Shown here one piece after another: positions 1 to 5,653 of a stretch of DNA of 5,653 nucleotides. Numbering within the stretch: position 1 is the first letter of the stretch; each line of letters starts with the position of its first letter. The position numbers and the translations under genes are program-made. Source of the DNA: Betaproteobacteria bacterium (GTDB taxonomy: Bacteria; Pseudomonadota; Gammaproteobacteria; Burkholderiales; Rhodocyclaceae); the NCBI GenBank assembly GCA_020047725.1, contig JAIFNM010000254.1:1-5653 (forward strand), in the 5' to 3' direction. The notes under the pieces are model-generated. The model was given only the letters and a program-made list of their open reading frames with translations. It did not search any database and was not told where the DNA came from.

Positions 1-324
1 ACGTACGCCTATCAGGGCGGTGGGCGCGGACTGGATAAACAGAAGTTCGCCGAGCTTGAACGGTGGGTGCATGGTCATCTGCAACCTGATCTGACCTTTC
101 TTTTTGACTTGCCGCCGACTGTCGCGGGGCAGCGTATCGCGGCACAGGGGCGTAATCTTGATCGTTTTGAGCAGGAGCAAGCCGATTTCCATGTGCGGGT
201 TCGGCAAGCTTATCTTGAACGTGCGGCGGCGGCACCGCAGCGAATTCAAGTGATCAATGCGGATCAGTCGCTTGAAGATATCAAGAAGCAAGTTGAAGAA
301 GCATTCATATCACATTGTTTATGA
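1..324 (+). CDS. tmk: Thymidylate kinase, 3' part (5' end outside window)
   Basis: Phosphorylates dTMP to dTDP with ATP in the cytoplasm, a required step of dTTP synthesis. The reading frame is open from base 1, so the gene is cut by the window edge; 107 C-terminal residues are visible of a family length of roughly 200-210. The fragment opens with AYQGGGRGLD, the conserved lid-region segment of the family. It continues with DLTFLFDLPP, the typical strand and turn before the lid helices, and then the RFEQEQADFHVRVRQAYL segment, which matches the conserved pattern of a late helix in Tmk. The Walker A and DR motifs would lie upstream. An internal GTG at 67 is a valine codon, not a start. The stop codon overlaps the holB ATG (ATGA, 321-324), so the two are probably translationally coupled. 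The tmk-holB order is widespread in proteobacteria. Confidence 0.95.
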   Translation, partial: TYAYQGGGRGLDKQKFAELERWVHGHLQPDLTFLFDLPPTVAGQRIAAQGRNLDRFEQEQADFHVRVRQAYLERAAAAPQRIQVINADQSLEDIKKQVEEAFISHCL

Positions 325-1352
325 ACATAATCGATCTTCATTCCGAGGTTTGGGCGCAGCTTGGTGCTCGCCGCGCTCAGTTGCCGCACTCGCTGCTTTT
401 TTCCGGTCAGCGAGGAATTGGCAAGTTTGCCTTGGCACGGCGTTTTGCCGAATCCTTGCTATGTGAAAATCCGACGGCCAATGCTGAAGCCTGTGGCGCA
501 TGTGCAGCTTGCGGCTGGTTGGCACAGGGCAATCACCCGGATTTTCGTCTGCTACAACCGGATGCGCTGGCCGAAGAAGAGGGCGAAGCTGTCGAAACCG
601 GCGGCAAGAAAAAGCCAAGCCAGCAGATCACCATCGATCAGGTTCGTGCGCTGGATGACTTTCTCCACGTTGGAACGCATCGCCAGGGGGCTCGTGTCAT
701 TCTGGTCAATCCAGCCGAAGCGATGAACCGCTCGACCGCAAACTCACTTCTTAAATCACTTGAAGAACCAATAGCAAGTACATTGTTTATATTGGTTTCT
801 AGTGAATCCGAACGTCTGTTGCCAACGATTCGTAGCCGCTGCCAATCGATGCCCGTGCCGCAACCCTCGCGGGATCGTTCTGAGCAATGGTTGCTGGAGG
901 CGGGTATCAGCGACGCCGCGCATTGGCTGGCTTTGGCCGGTGGCTCCCCTTTGTTGGCGGTCGAGTTGGGCGGAAGTGAAGAGCGTGTGCTCCTCGACGC
1001 CGTGATCGCTGAAATGTCGCGTGGTGGCAAGCTTGAACCGCTCGCCGCCGCCGCAGCGCTTGACCGGGTCATCAAAGCCGAGAAGCGTCCAGCCCCATTG
1101 AAACGGATGATCGAATGGTCGCAAAAGTGGCTTTTCGACCTGACACTGAGCTGCGAAGGCTTGCCTCAGCGCTACTTTGTTTCGCAGGGTCAAGCGATGC
1201 AGCGCCTGGCAAAATCGACCGACACCGCTAGCGTGTTGGCATTTAACAGGAAAGCGATACAATACAAGCTGCAATGTGAGCAGCCGTTGAACAGCCGGCT
1301 GTTTCTTGAAGAGTTTTTCCTGAGTTACGTTGCCTTGTTCCGAATTTCCTGA
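321..1352 (+). CDS. holB: DNA polymerase III subunit delta'
   Basis: Subunit of the clamp loader that places the beta clamp on primed DNA; it is the AAA+-fold stator and does not itself hydrolyse ATP. From the ATG the protein has 343 residues, near the family norm. Visible motifs are a Walker-A-like GQRGIGKF at 29-36 (Phe replaces the usual Ser/Thr after Lys, fitting a non-hydrolysing subunit), a zinc-binding set Cys48, Cys58, Cys61 and Cys64 followed by GNHPDF, the segment NSLLKSLEEP at 141-150, and the delta' SRC motif at 172-174 within TIRSRC. Residues about 84-102 form a charged Glu- then Lys-rich insert between the zinc module and the ITIDQVR segment. A TTG at 315 could add two residues, but the ATG at 321 overlapping the tmk stop is the better start. 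No strong Shine-Dalgarno is seen, consistent with coupling to tmk. pilZ follows after 7 bases. Confidence 0.95.
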   Translation: MNIIDLHSEVWAQLGARRAQLPHSLLFSGQRGIGKFALARRFAESLLCENPTANAEACGACAACGWLAQGNHPDFRLLQPDALAEEEGEAVETGGKKKPSQQITIDQVRALDDFLHVGTHRQGARVILVNPAEAMNRSTANSLLKSLEEPIASTLFILVSSESERLLPTIRSRCQSMPVPQPSRDRSEQWLLEAGISDAAHWLALAGGSPLLAVELGGSEERVLLDAVIAEMSRGGKLEPLAAAAALDRVIKAEKRPAPLKRMIEWSQKWLFDLTLSCEGLPQRYFVSQGQAMQRLAKSTDTASVLAFNRKAIQYKLQCEQPLNSRLFLEEFFLSYVALFRIS

Positions 1353-1354
1353 GG
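1351..1354 (+). promoter_or_regulatory. Probable ribosome binding site of pilZ
   Basis: GAGG lies five bases before the pilZ ATG at 1360 and overlaps the last two bases of the holB stop codon. It supports the ATG at 1360 over the in-frame TTG at 1330, which would start inside holB. Confidence 0.55.
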
Positions 1355-1359
1355 CAGTC

Positions 1360-1731
1360 ATGTCTGAACCGAAGCCAGCTGTTTCTCCCCCTCCGCGACC
1401 GAGTGTTCTTTCGCTGAATATCAACTCGAAGTCGGCTCTTTACGCGGCCTTCATGCCTTTGCTAAAAAATGGCGGAATTTTTATTCCAACGACGCGTTCT
1501 TACAGCATCGGCGACGAAGTATTCATGCTGCTGTCGCTGATGGATGATCCGGCCAAGCTGCCAATCGCTGGCAGCGTGGTCTGGATTACCCCGGCCGGTG
1601 CCCAGAATAGCAAGGCCCAGGGAATCGGCGTTCATTTCAAGAACGACGAAAGCGGCATCGAAGCACGCCGCAAGATCGAAGGCCTCCTCGGCGGTGTGAT
1701 GCAATCCACCCGCCCGACCCATACCATGTGA
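1360..1731 (+). CDS. pilZ: Type IV pilus assembly protein PilZ
   Basis: Small cytoplasmic PilZ-domain protein needed for type IV pilus formation in the family, where it works with the pilus extension machinery (PilB) and EAL-type partners such as FimX. It has 123 residues, close to Pseudomonas PilZ. Residues 15-98 form the domain: SVLSLNINSKSALYAAFMPL, then GGIFIPT at 38-44, the GDEVF turn at 51-55, VVWITPAGAQ at 73-82 and GIGVHF at 88-93. The C-terminus THTM is shared with PilZ orthologues. The RxxxR motif needed for c-di-GMP binding is absent, and the (D/N)xSxxG position reads KNGGIF, so it belongs to the non-canonical PilZ type that does not bind c-di-GMP directly. The N-terminus is Pro-rich and probably disordered. 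The setting between holB and tatD is the classical one for this gene. Confidence 0.93.
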   Translation: MSEPKPAVSPPPRPSVLSLNINSKSALYAAFMPLLKNGGIFIPTTRSYSIGDEVFMLLSLMDDPAKLPIAGSVVWITPAGAQNSKAQGIGVHFKNDESGIEARRKIEGLLGGVMQSTRPTHTM

Positions 1732-1740
1732 TCCCTATTG

Positions 1741-2523
1741 ATGCTTGTTGATTCACACTGCCACCTCGACTTTCCCGATCTCGCCAAAAATCTCCCGCAA
1801 GTCCTGAATCTGATGCAGCAGAACGATGTGGGATGCGCGGTCTGCATTGGCGTTACGCTGGAAGATTTTCCTCGTGTTCTGGCGCTGGCCGAAGCGTATC
1901 CCCACCTTTTTGCAACCGTCGGCCTACACCCGGAAACCACCGACGTGCACGAACCGACCCTGGCTGAACTCGTCGGCCTGGCGCAGCACCCCAAGGTTAT
2001 CGCCATCGGCGAGACCGGGCTTGATTACTATTGGCACAAGGACGCACCGGAATGGCAGCGCGACCGTTTCCGCACGCATATCCGTGCAGCGATTGAAGTT
2101 GGAAAGCCGCTGGTCGTTCATAACCGTGATGCGACTGCCGATACGCTACGGCTCATGGCAGAGGAGGGGGCCGGGCAGGTCGGTGGCATCCTGCATTGCT
2201 TCACCGAGACGTGGGACGTTGCCGAAACGGCGCTAGATTTGGGCTTTCACCTTTCACTCTCGGGCATTGTCACCTTCAAGAATGCGCTGATTGTCAAGGA
2301 AGTTGCGCGTCGCGTGCCGCTGAATCGCCTGCTGGTCGAGACCGATGCACCGTATTTGGCACCCGTGCCGTATCGCGGCAAGCTTAACCAGCCCGGTTAT
2401 GTACGTTATGTCGCTGAAGAAATCGCGCGTTTGCGTGGCATTTCGTACGAAGAACTCGCTGCCGCCACGACCGAGAATTTCTTCCGGCTGTTTCCCCAAG
2501 TTAAATCGAGATTACCCCAATGA
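1741..2523 (+). CDS. tatD: TatD-family metal-dependent hydrolase (DNase)
   Basis: Member of the TatD amidohydrolase-fold family; E. coli members (TatD, YcfH, YjjV) have metal-dependent DNase activity. The 260-residue protein carries the full metal-binding set: HxH at His6/His8 within VDSHCHLD, Glu91 in IGETGLDYYW, His127 in LVVHNRD, His152 in GGILHCFTE, and Asp202 in ETDAPYLAP. The length is typical and nothing is missing. Its neighbours (downstream of tmk-holB-pilZ) resemble those of the YcfH branch rather than tatD of the Tat operon, so the symbol ycfH would be equally defensible. ATG 1741 is preferred; a TTG directly before it at 1738 would add one residue. No Shine-Dalgarno is obvious, and with the pilZ stop only 9 bases upstream, re-initiation is likely. 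The stop overlaps the next gene's ATG. Confidence 0.92.
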   Translation: MLVDSHCHLDFPDLAKNLPQVLNLMQQNDVGCAVCIGVTLEDFPRVLALAEAYPHLFATVGLHPETTDVHEPTLAELVGLAQHPKVIAIGETGLDYYWHKDAPEWQRDRFRTHIRAAIEVGKPLVVHNRDATADTLRLMAEEGAGQVGGILHCFTETWDVAETALDLGFHLSLSGIVTFKNALIVKEVARRVPLNRLLVETDAPYLAPVPYRGKLNQPGYVRYVAEEIARLRGISYEELAAATTENFFRLFPQVKSRLPQ

Positions 2524-3176
2524 AGCTCATTGCATTCCTGTTTGCCCTGCTGATCCCGACCTTTGCTCTGGCTGGGTCGTATGAGGATATGGAGGGCGCT
2601 CTGATCCGAAAGGATTCGGCGACTGCCATCGATTTGATCAAGCGTGGCATGGACGTCAATACCGTTGATCGAACCGGCAACACGCTTCTCATCCAGGCCG
2701 TGCGGCAAGAGATTCCCGAACTGATCGATTTCCTGATGCAGCGTCGCGCCCGTCTCAACCTGCGCAACCGGAATGGCGAGACGGCTCTCAGTATTGCGGC
2801 TTACTTGGGCTCGCTGGAGTACGTAAAACGTTTTGTCGAGGCTGGTGCCGAAATCAATTTTTTTGGCTGGCCCCCGCTCAGTTACGCTGCCTTCAATGGC
2901 CATACCGCCATCATCGACTATCTGCTCAAGCGCGGTGCCGAAATCGACGCCACAACACAGAACGGATCAACCGCCCTGTTTTTTGCCGCCCGTTTCGGAC
3001 ATGTTGAGGCAGTCAAACTGCTCTTGAAGAACGGGGCCGACCCGATGATAGCCAATGAGAACGGTGAAACGGCGGTTGACTGGGCTGTGAAGAGCAAACA
3101 GACGGACATCGAGAATTTACTGCGCGCCGCCGGCGGGCGTTCGGGCAAGTCGGTGCTTATCGAGATGTCCAAGTAA
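2520..3176 (+). CDS. Exported ankyrin-repeat protein
   Basis: 218 residues with a classical Sec signal peptide: Lys at position 2, a hydrophobic core of about 4-16, and an ALA cleavage site after residue 18. The mature protein is almost entirely ankyrin repeats. About five or six units are visible near residues 20-50, 53-82, 86-115, 118-146, 149-178 and 182-205. Consensus pieces include NGETALSIAAYLGSLEYV, GWPPLSYAAFNGHTAIIDYL, NGSTALFFAARFGHVEAV and LLKNGAD. The last unit and the short basic tail are less regular. Such proteins act as binding scaffolds; the partner is unknown, and a periplasmic location is inferred from the signal peptide without a visible lipobox or membrane anchor. The start ATG overlaps the tatD stop (ATGA), so the gene is likely translated with tatD and is the last of the operon, ahead of a terminator-like hairpin. 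Confidence 0.9.
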   Translation: MKLIAFLFALLIPTFALAGSYEDMEGALIRKDSATAIDLIKRGMDVNTVDRTGNTLLIQAVRQEIPELIDFLMQRRARLNLRNRNGETALSIAAYLGSLEYVKRFVEAGAEINFFGWPPLSYAAFNGHTAIIDYLLKRGAEIDATTQNGSTALFFAARFGHVEAVKLLLKNGADPMIANENGETAVDWAVKSKQTDIENLLRAAGGRSGKSVLIEMSK

Positions 3177-3215
3177 AGCCAGCACCCCGCTAGACCGCAC
3201 CAATTGGCGATCTGC

Positions 3216-3252
3216 AGAAGCATGCTCTAGAAGGTGCATGGATAATGCTTCT
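3216..3252. repeat. Inverted repeat in convergent intergenic region
   Basis: AGAAGCAT at 3216-3223 is the exact reverse complement of ATGCTTCT at 3245-3252, separated by 21 bases. It ends two bases before the terminator-like stem starts. It could form a weaker first hairpin in the mRNA tail; with 8 base pairs and a long loop, chance is not excluded. Confidence 0.4.
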
Positions 3253-3253
3253 T

Positions 3254-3285
3254 CGGGCATCACTTTGAAGATGCCCGTGTTTATT
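3254..3285 (+). terminator. Probable Rho-independent terminator of the tmk-ankyrin operon
   Basis: CGGGCATC (3254-3261) pairs perfectly with GATGCCCG (3270-3277), giving an 8 bp GC-rich stem with an 8-base loop, followed by the T-rich TGTTTATT (3278-3285). It lies 77 bases after the ankyrin stop and between two convergent genes. The T tract is interrupted, so it is not ideal. Read on the minus strand the stem is the same but no T run follows, so it fits the + strand operon better. Confidence 0.6.
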
Positions 3286-3331
3286 GCCTCACAGGGCGAT
3301 TATTTGACGTTGGTTCGATCCCGTAACGCAA

Positions 3332-4720
3332 TCAGCGAGCGGGCATGGGGAGTACGCGGATTTTTCCGGCTTTCAGGAACTTATTGATGATCCGATACTG
3401 CTCAGGATCAAAGCCAGTCTCGCTGCTCCGGTTTTCCAGAAGCGAATGTAGTGTCGCTTCATCATGCACCGTGCCAAGGTAACTCCAGCGATCAACGACG
3501 TGGAAATCCTCGCGCATGCCGAATTCGTCGCGCTCGATCAGTGCGATGGGCCCGCTGTAGGGCCAGTTGCTCAGCTTGAACTTCGCCAACGCCGTCATCA
3601 GCCGGGCGCTGTGCAGCGACACCGCTTCTTTTCCGATGCACACGCCGCGACAGGTCTTCTGCTTGTAGGCGATGCAGGCTTCACCTGGTTTCCCAGCGCC
3701 TAATCCGATGTGACTATGGCACAGGCGGTGTACTTCGGCGAGCTTGCGCAGGGCATGAATCGCCTCGCGCTGATTCATGTACAGGCCAAACAGGTCGGTT
3801 GTATGGGCAAAGTCGGTGTCGCGGGCAAATACAAGTTGGGGGCGAAAATCGCCTTCACCGTGTTGTATCAATTGCCAGGCGCAGAGATCATCGGCTGGTT
3901 TGCGCGCCGAGGCGGACAGTTCGAGCTCGCTCAGCCGGGCCCCAAGTTCCCCGGCGGCTTCACGCCACTCGATGCGCCAGGTGTTGCGCACCAGCGCCGT
4001 ATCGCGGTTGGCCGGGGAAAAATGCGCGAGCACCTGCTGGCGAAGGTTAGCGCTGCGCTTGGTCAGCAGCAGGCCGCCGTCTTCGCCGTACATGGCATAC
4101 GCGCCGGGGGCTTCCGGCAGGTCGTCGATTAGTGTGGAATCGAGTTGTGACGGTAGTTCCGGTCGTCCGACAATGGCATCGATGGTGTTGCGGATGGTTT
4201 CCTGTGGCAACAGGTCATGCCACTGTTGCCAGAGGTCCCAGAGAACCCTGGCGTCAGCCAGGGCGCGATGGCGGCCGCTTACGGTGATGTTATAGCGCGT
4301 CACCAGGGCATCCAGGCTGTGCCTGTGATGCACGGGGAAAAGTTTGCGTGAGAGTTTGACGGTACACAGGTTGGATGCGCGAAAGTCGATGCCGACGCGC
4401 TTGAATTCGCGTTTGAGAAAGGTGTAATCAAAACGGGCGTTGTGAGCGATGAACAGGCGTCCACGCAGTTTTTCGAGAACGAACGGGGCCAGTTGTTCAA
4501 AGCTTGGTGCGGTGGACACCATGGCGGTGTCGATTCCGGTCAGTCCGGTGATGAATCCGGAAATGGATTGTCCGGGATTGACAAGCGAACTCCATTCGTG
4601 CGCGCCATTCTGGTCAACCTCGACGAAACCGATTTCGATGATTCGATCATTGGCAAAATTTGCGCCTGTGGTTTCCAGGTCGACAAAAATGAGTGGTTCC
4701 GGGGCAAGCAATGGATTCAT
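3332..4720 (-). CDS. DnaQ-like 3'-5' exonuclease fused to UvrC/Cho-like domain
   Basis: 462-residue two-part protein. Residues 8-170 are a DEDDh exonuclease domain with all catalytic residues visible: Asp14 and Glu16 in VDLETTG, Asp98 in AHNARFDYTFL, and His151 and Asp156 in GRHRALADA. Residues about 198-270 resemble the GIY-YIG domain of UvrC/Cho (LPEAPGAYAMYGEDG, then KRSANLRQQVLAHF). However, the second motif, normally YVGKS, reads LLTKRS. Glu258 in AAGELGARL, at the place of the catalytic Glu, is kept. Residues 310-365 match the segment after the nuclease in UvrC/Cho, with Cys334, Cys349, Cys357 and Cys361 (TCRGVC). Such proteins are usually annotated as DNA polymerase III epsilon-like or excinuclease Cho; a role in DNA repair is inferred. 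It is not the replicative epsilon subunit, given the fusion. ATG 4720 is chosen over an in-frame TTG at 4753; neither has a clear ribosome site. Confidence 0.87.
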   Translation of the reverse strand: MNPLLAPEPLIFVDLETTGANFANDRIIEIGFVEVDQNGAHEWSSLVNPGQSISGFITGLTGIDTAMVSTAPSFEQLAPFVLEKLRGRLFIAHNARFDYTFLKREFKRVGIDFRASNLCTVKLSRKLFPVHHRHSLDALVTRYNITVSGRHRALADARVLWDLWQQWHDLLPQETIRNTIDAIVGRPELPSQLDSTLIDDLPEAPGAYAMYGEDGGLLLTKRSANLRQQVLAHFSPANRDTALVRNTWRIEWREAAGELGARLSELELSASARKPADDLCAWQLIQHGEGDFRPQLVFARDTDFAHTTDLFGLYMNQREAIHALRKLAEVHRLCHSHIGLGAGKPGEACIAYKQKTCRGVCIGKEAVSLHSARLMTALAKFKLSNWPYSGPIALIERDEFGMREDFHVVDRWSYLGTVHDEATLHSLLENRSSETGFDPEQYRIINKFLKAGKIRVLPMPAR

Positions 4721-4897
4721 CAGTGGGGGTCGGTTCGTGGAAGGGCCAGGCAAACCGGGAGCGGGAAACCAGCCCCGGTTGCTTTTCAGTCCGTAGTGTA
4801 TTTCAACCGCCGGACCCAGAGCGGCTTTTGGCAGGAAATGCGTCGAAAATCAGTCCAGCAGTTTGTTGCTAAACAGCCAAATGTGGAGCACCTGGAA
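4721..4897. other. Intergenic gap without a gene
   Basis: Between the TPR stop and the exonuclease ATG. Apart from the hairpin at 4750-4782, no coding stretch, RNA gene or convincing sigma70 promoter is seen. On the minus strand a TTGAAA followed directly by TACACT is present near 4796-4807, but the two boxes have no proper spacing between them. The exonuclease promoter is therefore not located. Confidence 0.5.
4750..4786. repeat. Hairpin with adjacent T run between TPR and exonuclease genes
   Basis: GCAAACCGGG (4750-4759) can pair with CCCGGTTGC (4774-4782) with one bulged A, giving a 9 bp stem and a 14-base loop. TTTT follows at 4783-4786 on the + strand. That is the layout of a + strand terminator, although no + strand gene precedes it. 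On the minus strand, the direction of both flanking genes, an A run precedes the stem and only TTTG sits at its end, so it would be a weak terminator after the TPR gene or a leader structure of the exonuclease gene. Confidence 0.35.
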
Positions 4898-5653
4898 TCA
4901 GGATTTCGCGCGGCGTTTGGAGATTTTCACTCGTTGGCGAGCAATTCTTGCCCGGCACGCTTCAATAACGGTTTTTATTCCATGGGTTCGGAGCTGGGTT
5001 TCGGGCGTCGAAATGGAATTTCTCCCTTCCGCCGTCCGTCGTTTCGCCAGGTTGTCAATGCTGTTGGATCCTCCCTGAAGCAGTCGGACCCTGACGAAAC
5101 ACGCCCGCGCTGTCGCGAAGTCACGGCGTTTTCGGTAAACCTGCCCAAGGCCCTGGTAGGCGTCAACGTTGTTCGGTTGCAGTTCACGCAAACACGAGAA
5201 ATTTTCTTCGGCGATCTTGACGTCGTTGGTGAGCAAGGCGGTCTGGCCCAGAGCCAGCATGGCCTGAGTGGATTCCGGCTGGGCCATGAGCGAGTTGCGA
5301 AAGGCGGGAATGGCCTGTTCGTATTTACCCAGTTCCAGCAGCGCCGTCCCAAGGTCGAACCATGCTTGCGAGAGTTCCGGGCTGTGGCGCGTAGCTTCCT
5401 GATAGCACGCTGCAGCGGCGTAGTCGCCAGGGGAAAGGCTGGTATTACCCGCTTCCGATTCGGCCTTGGCCGGTTTGCGTCTGAGAATCACCTTGTTAAA
5501 GGTGCGAATCGCGTCCTTGACGCGCCCGGTGCGGTAATAGACGAGGCCAAGAAACTGAAGGAAAACCTGATCGTTGGGGACGGTGTTGAGGAGGCTGCGA
5601 GCGATGGCTTCGAAGTTGGTGAAGTCGTTTCTCGCGTAAAAATTGGCAAGTAG
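4898..5653 (-). CDS. Tetratricopeptide-repeat protein, 3' part (start outside window)
   Basis: The frame is open from the window edge to the stop at 4898-4900, giving 251 visible residues; the N-terminus lies beyond base 5653. An internal GTG at 5491 falls inside a repeat (NKVILRRKP) and is a valine, so the gene should not be started there. TPR units are visible, in residues counted from the window edge, at about 28-61 (LGLVYYRTGRVKDAI), a partial one at 72-92 (GDYAAAACYQEA), 94-127 (AWFDLGTALLELGKYEQAI), 128-161 and 162-195 (AYQGLGQVYRKRRDFATA). The last 56 residues lack TPR signature and end in a strongly basic helix-like tail (IARQRVKISKRRAKS). TPRs mediate protein binding; partner and process are unknown. 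No membrane segment is visible in this part. It lies upstream of the exonuclease gene on the same strand with a 177-base gap, so co-transcription is possible but not shown. Confidence 0.85.
   Translation of the reverse strand, partial: LLANFYARNDFTNFEAIARSLLNTVPNDQVFLQFLGLVYYRTGRVKDAIRTFNKVILRRKPAKAESEAGNTSLSPGDYAAAACYQEATRHSPELSQAWFDLGTALLELGKYEQAIPAFRNSLMAQPESTQAMLALGQTALLTNDVKIAEENFSCLRELQPNNVDAYQGLGQVYRKRRDFATARACFVRVRLLQGGSNSIDNLAKRRTAEGRNSISTPETQLRTHGIKTVIEACRARIARQRVKISKRRAKS

Noticed and set aside
756..1424. Minus strand frame of 222 codons opposite holB
   Set aside because: holB has its zinc, SRC and Walker-like motifs on the + strand in the same interval; the antisense product has no recognisable features.
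3306..3330. GGTTCGATCCC resembling a tRNA T-arm
   Set aside because: The stem around TTCGATC pairs only partly, no matching acceptor stem or anticodon arm lies upstream, and no CCA or discriminator context follows. It could be a chance match or a faint relic, but it is not a tRNA.
3710..4295. + strand frames of 140 and 172 codons opposite the exonuclease-UvrC-like gene
   Set aside because: They lie wholly antisense to a gene with intact family motifs and show no domain or ribosome site of their own.
4898..5491. TPR gene started at the GTG at 5491
   Set aside because: The frame stays open upstream to the window edge and encodes another TPR unit, so this GTG is an internal valine and the gene is truncated by the window.
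4442..5653. A stop-free + strand frame of 403 codons opposite the exonuclease N-terminus and the TPR gene
   Set aside because: The minus strand carries clear exonuclease catalytic motifs and TPR repeats here. The + strand translation shows no domain, starts inside the exonuclease gene and crosses the intergenic hairpin. It is best explained as a GC-rich antisense shadow frame.
1..5653. Mobile element, CRISPR or phage-defence system
   Set aside because: No transposase, integrase, terminal repeats, direct-repeat array or defence effector is visible. The DnaQ-UvrC-like fusion is a housekeeping-type repair protein by family and not part of an apparent island.

Overview
The window looks like chromosomal core sequence of a betaproteobacterium, probably of the Rhodocyclaceae (Dechloromonas/Azonexus-like). 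This rests on the gene order tmk-holB-pilZ-tatD followed by an ankyrin gene, on the protein sequences, on moderately high GC, and on a DnaQ/UvrC-type fusion protein familiar from that group. The lineage is an inference from memory of these families; no database search was possible. No mobile element, CRISPR array, RNA gene or clear horizontal island is visible.

Positions 1-3176 (+ strand) hold a tightly packed, probably co-transcribed cluster. It contains the 3' part of tmk (thymidylate kinase), holB (DNA polymerase III delta'), pilZ (type IV pilus PilZ protein), tatD (TatD-family metal-dependent hydrolase) and a small exported ankyrin-repeat protein. Two junctions (tmk/holB and tatD/ankyrin) are ATGA stop-start overlaps. 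The other two gaps are 7 and 9 bases, which points to translational coupling. The cluster combines dTTP supply, clamp loading, pilus assembly and nuclease functions; the association is positional rather than one pathway.

Positions 3177-3331 are the convergent intergenic region. They carry a strong GC-rich hairpin (3254-3277) followed by a T-rich stretch, which likely ends the + strand operon, and a second inverted repeat just upstream of it.

Positions 3332-5653 (- strand) hold two genes. The first, nearest the convergent gap, is a two-part protein: an N-terminal DEDDh 3'-5' exonuclease domain (DnaQ-like) joined to a UvrC/Cho-like C-terminal half. The GIY-YIG nuclease core of that half appears degraded, while the cysteine cluster is intact. 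Upstream of it lies the 3' part of a tetratricopeptide-repeat protein whose start is beyond the window. About 177 bases with a hairpin but no gene separate the two.

Most of the window is ordinary core genome. The features most worth a second look are the exonuclease/UvrC-like fusion with its eroded GIY-YIG motif, the secreted ankyrin protein translationally coupled to tatD, and the paired hairpins in the convergent region.
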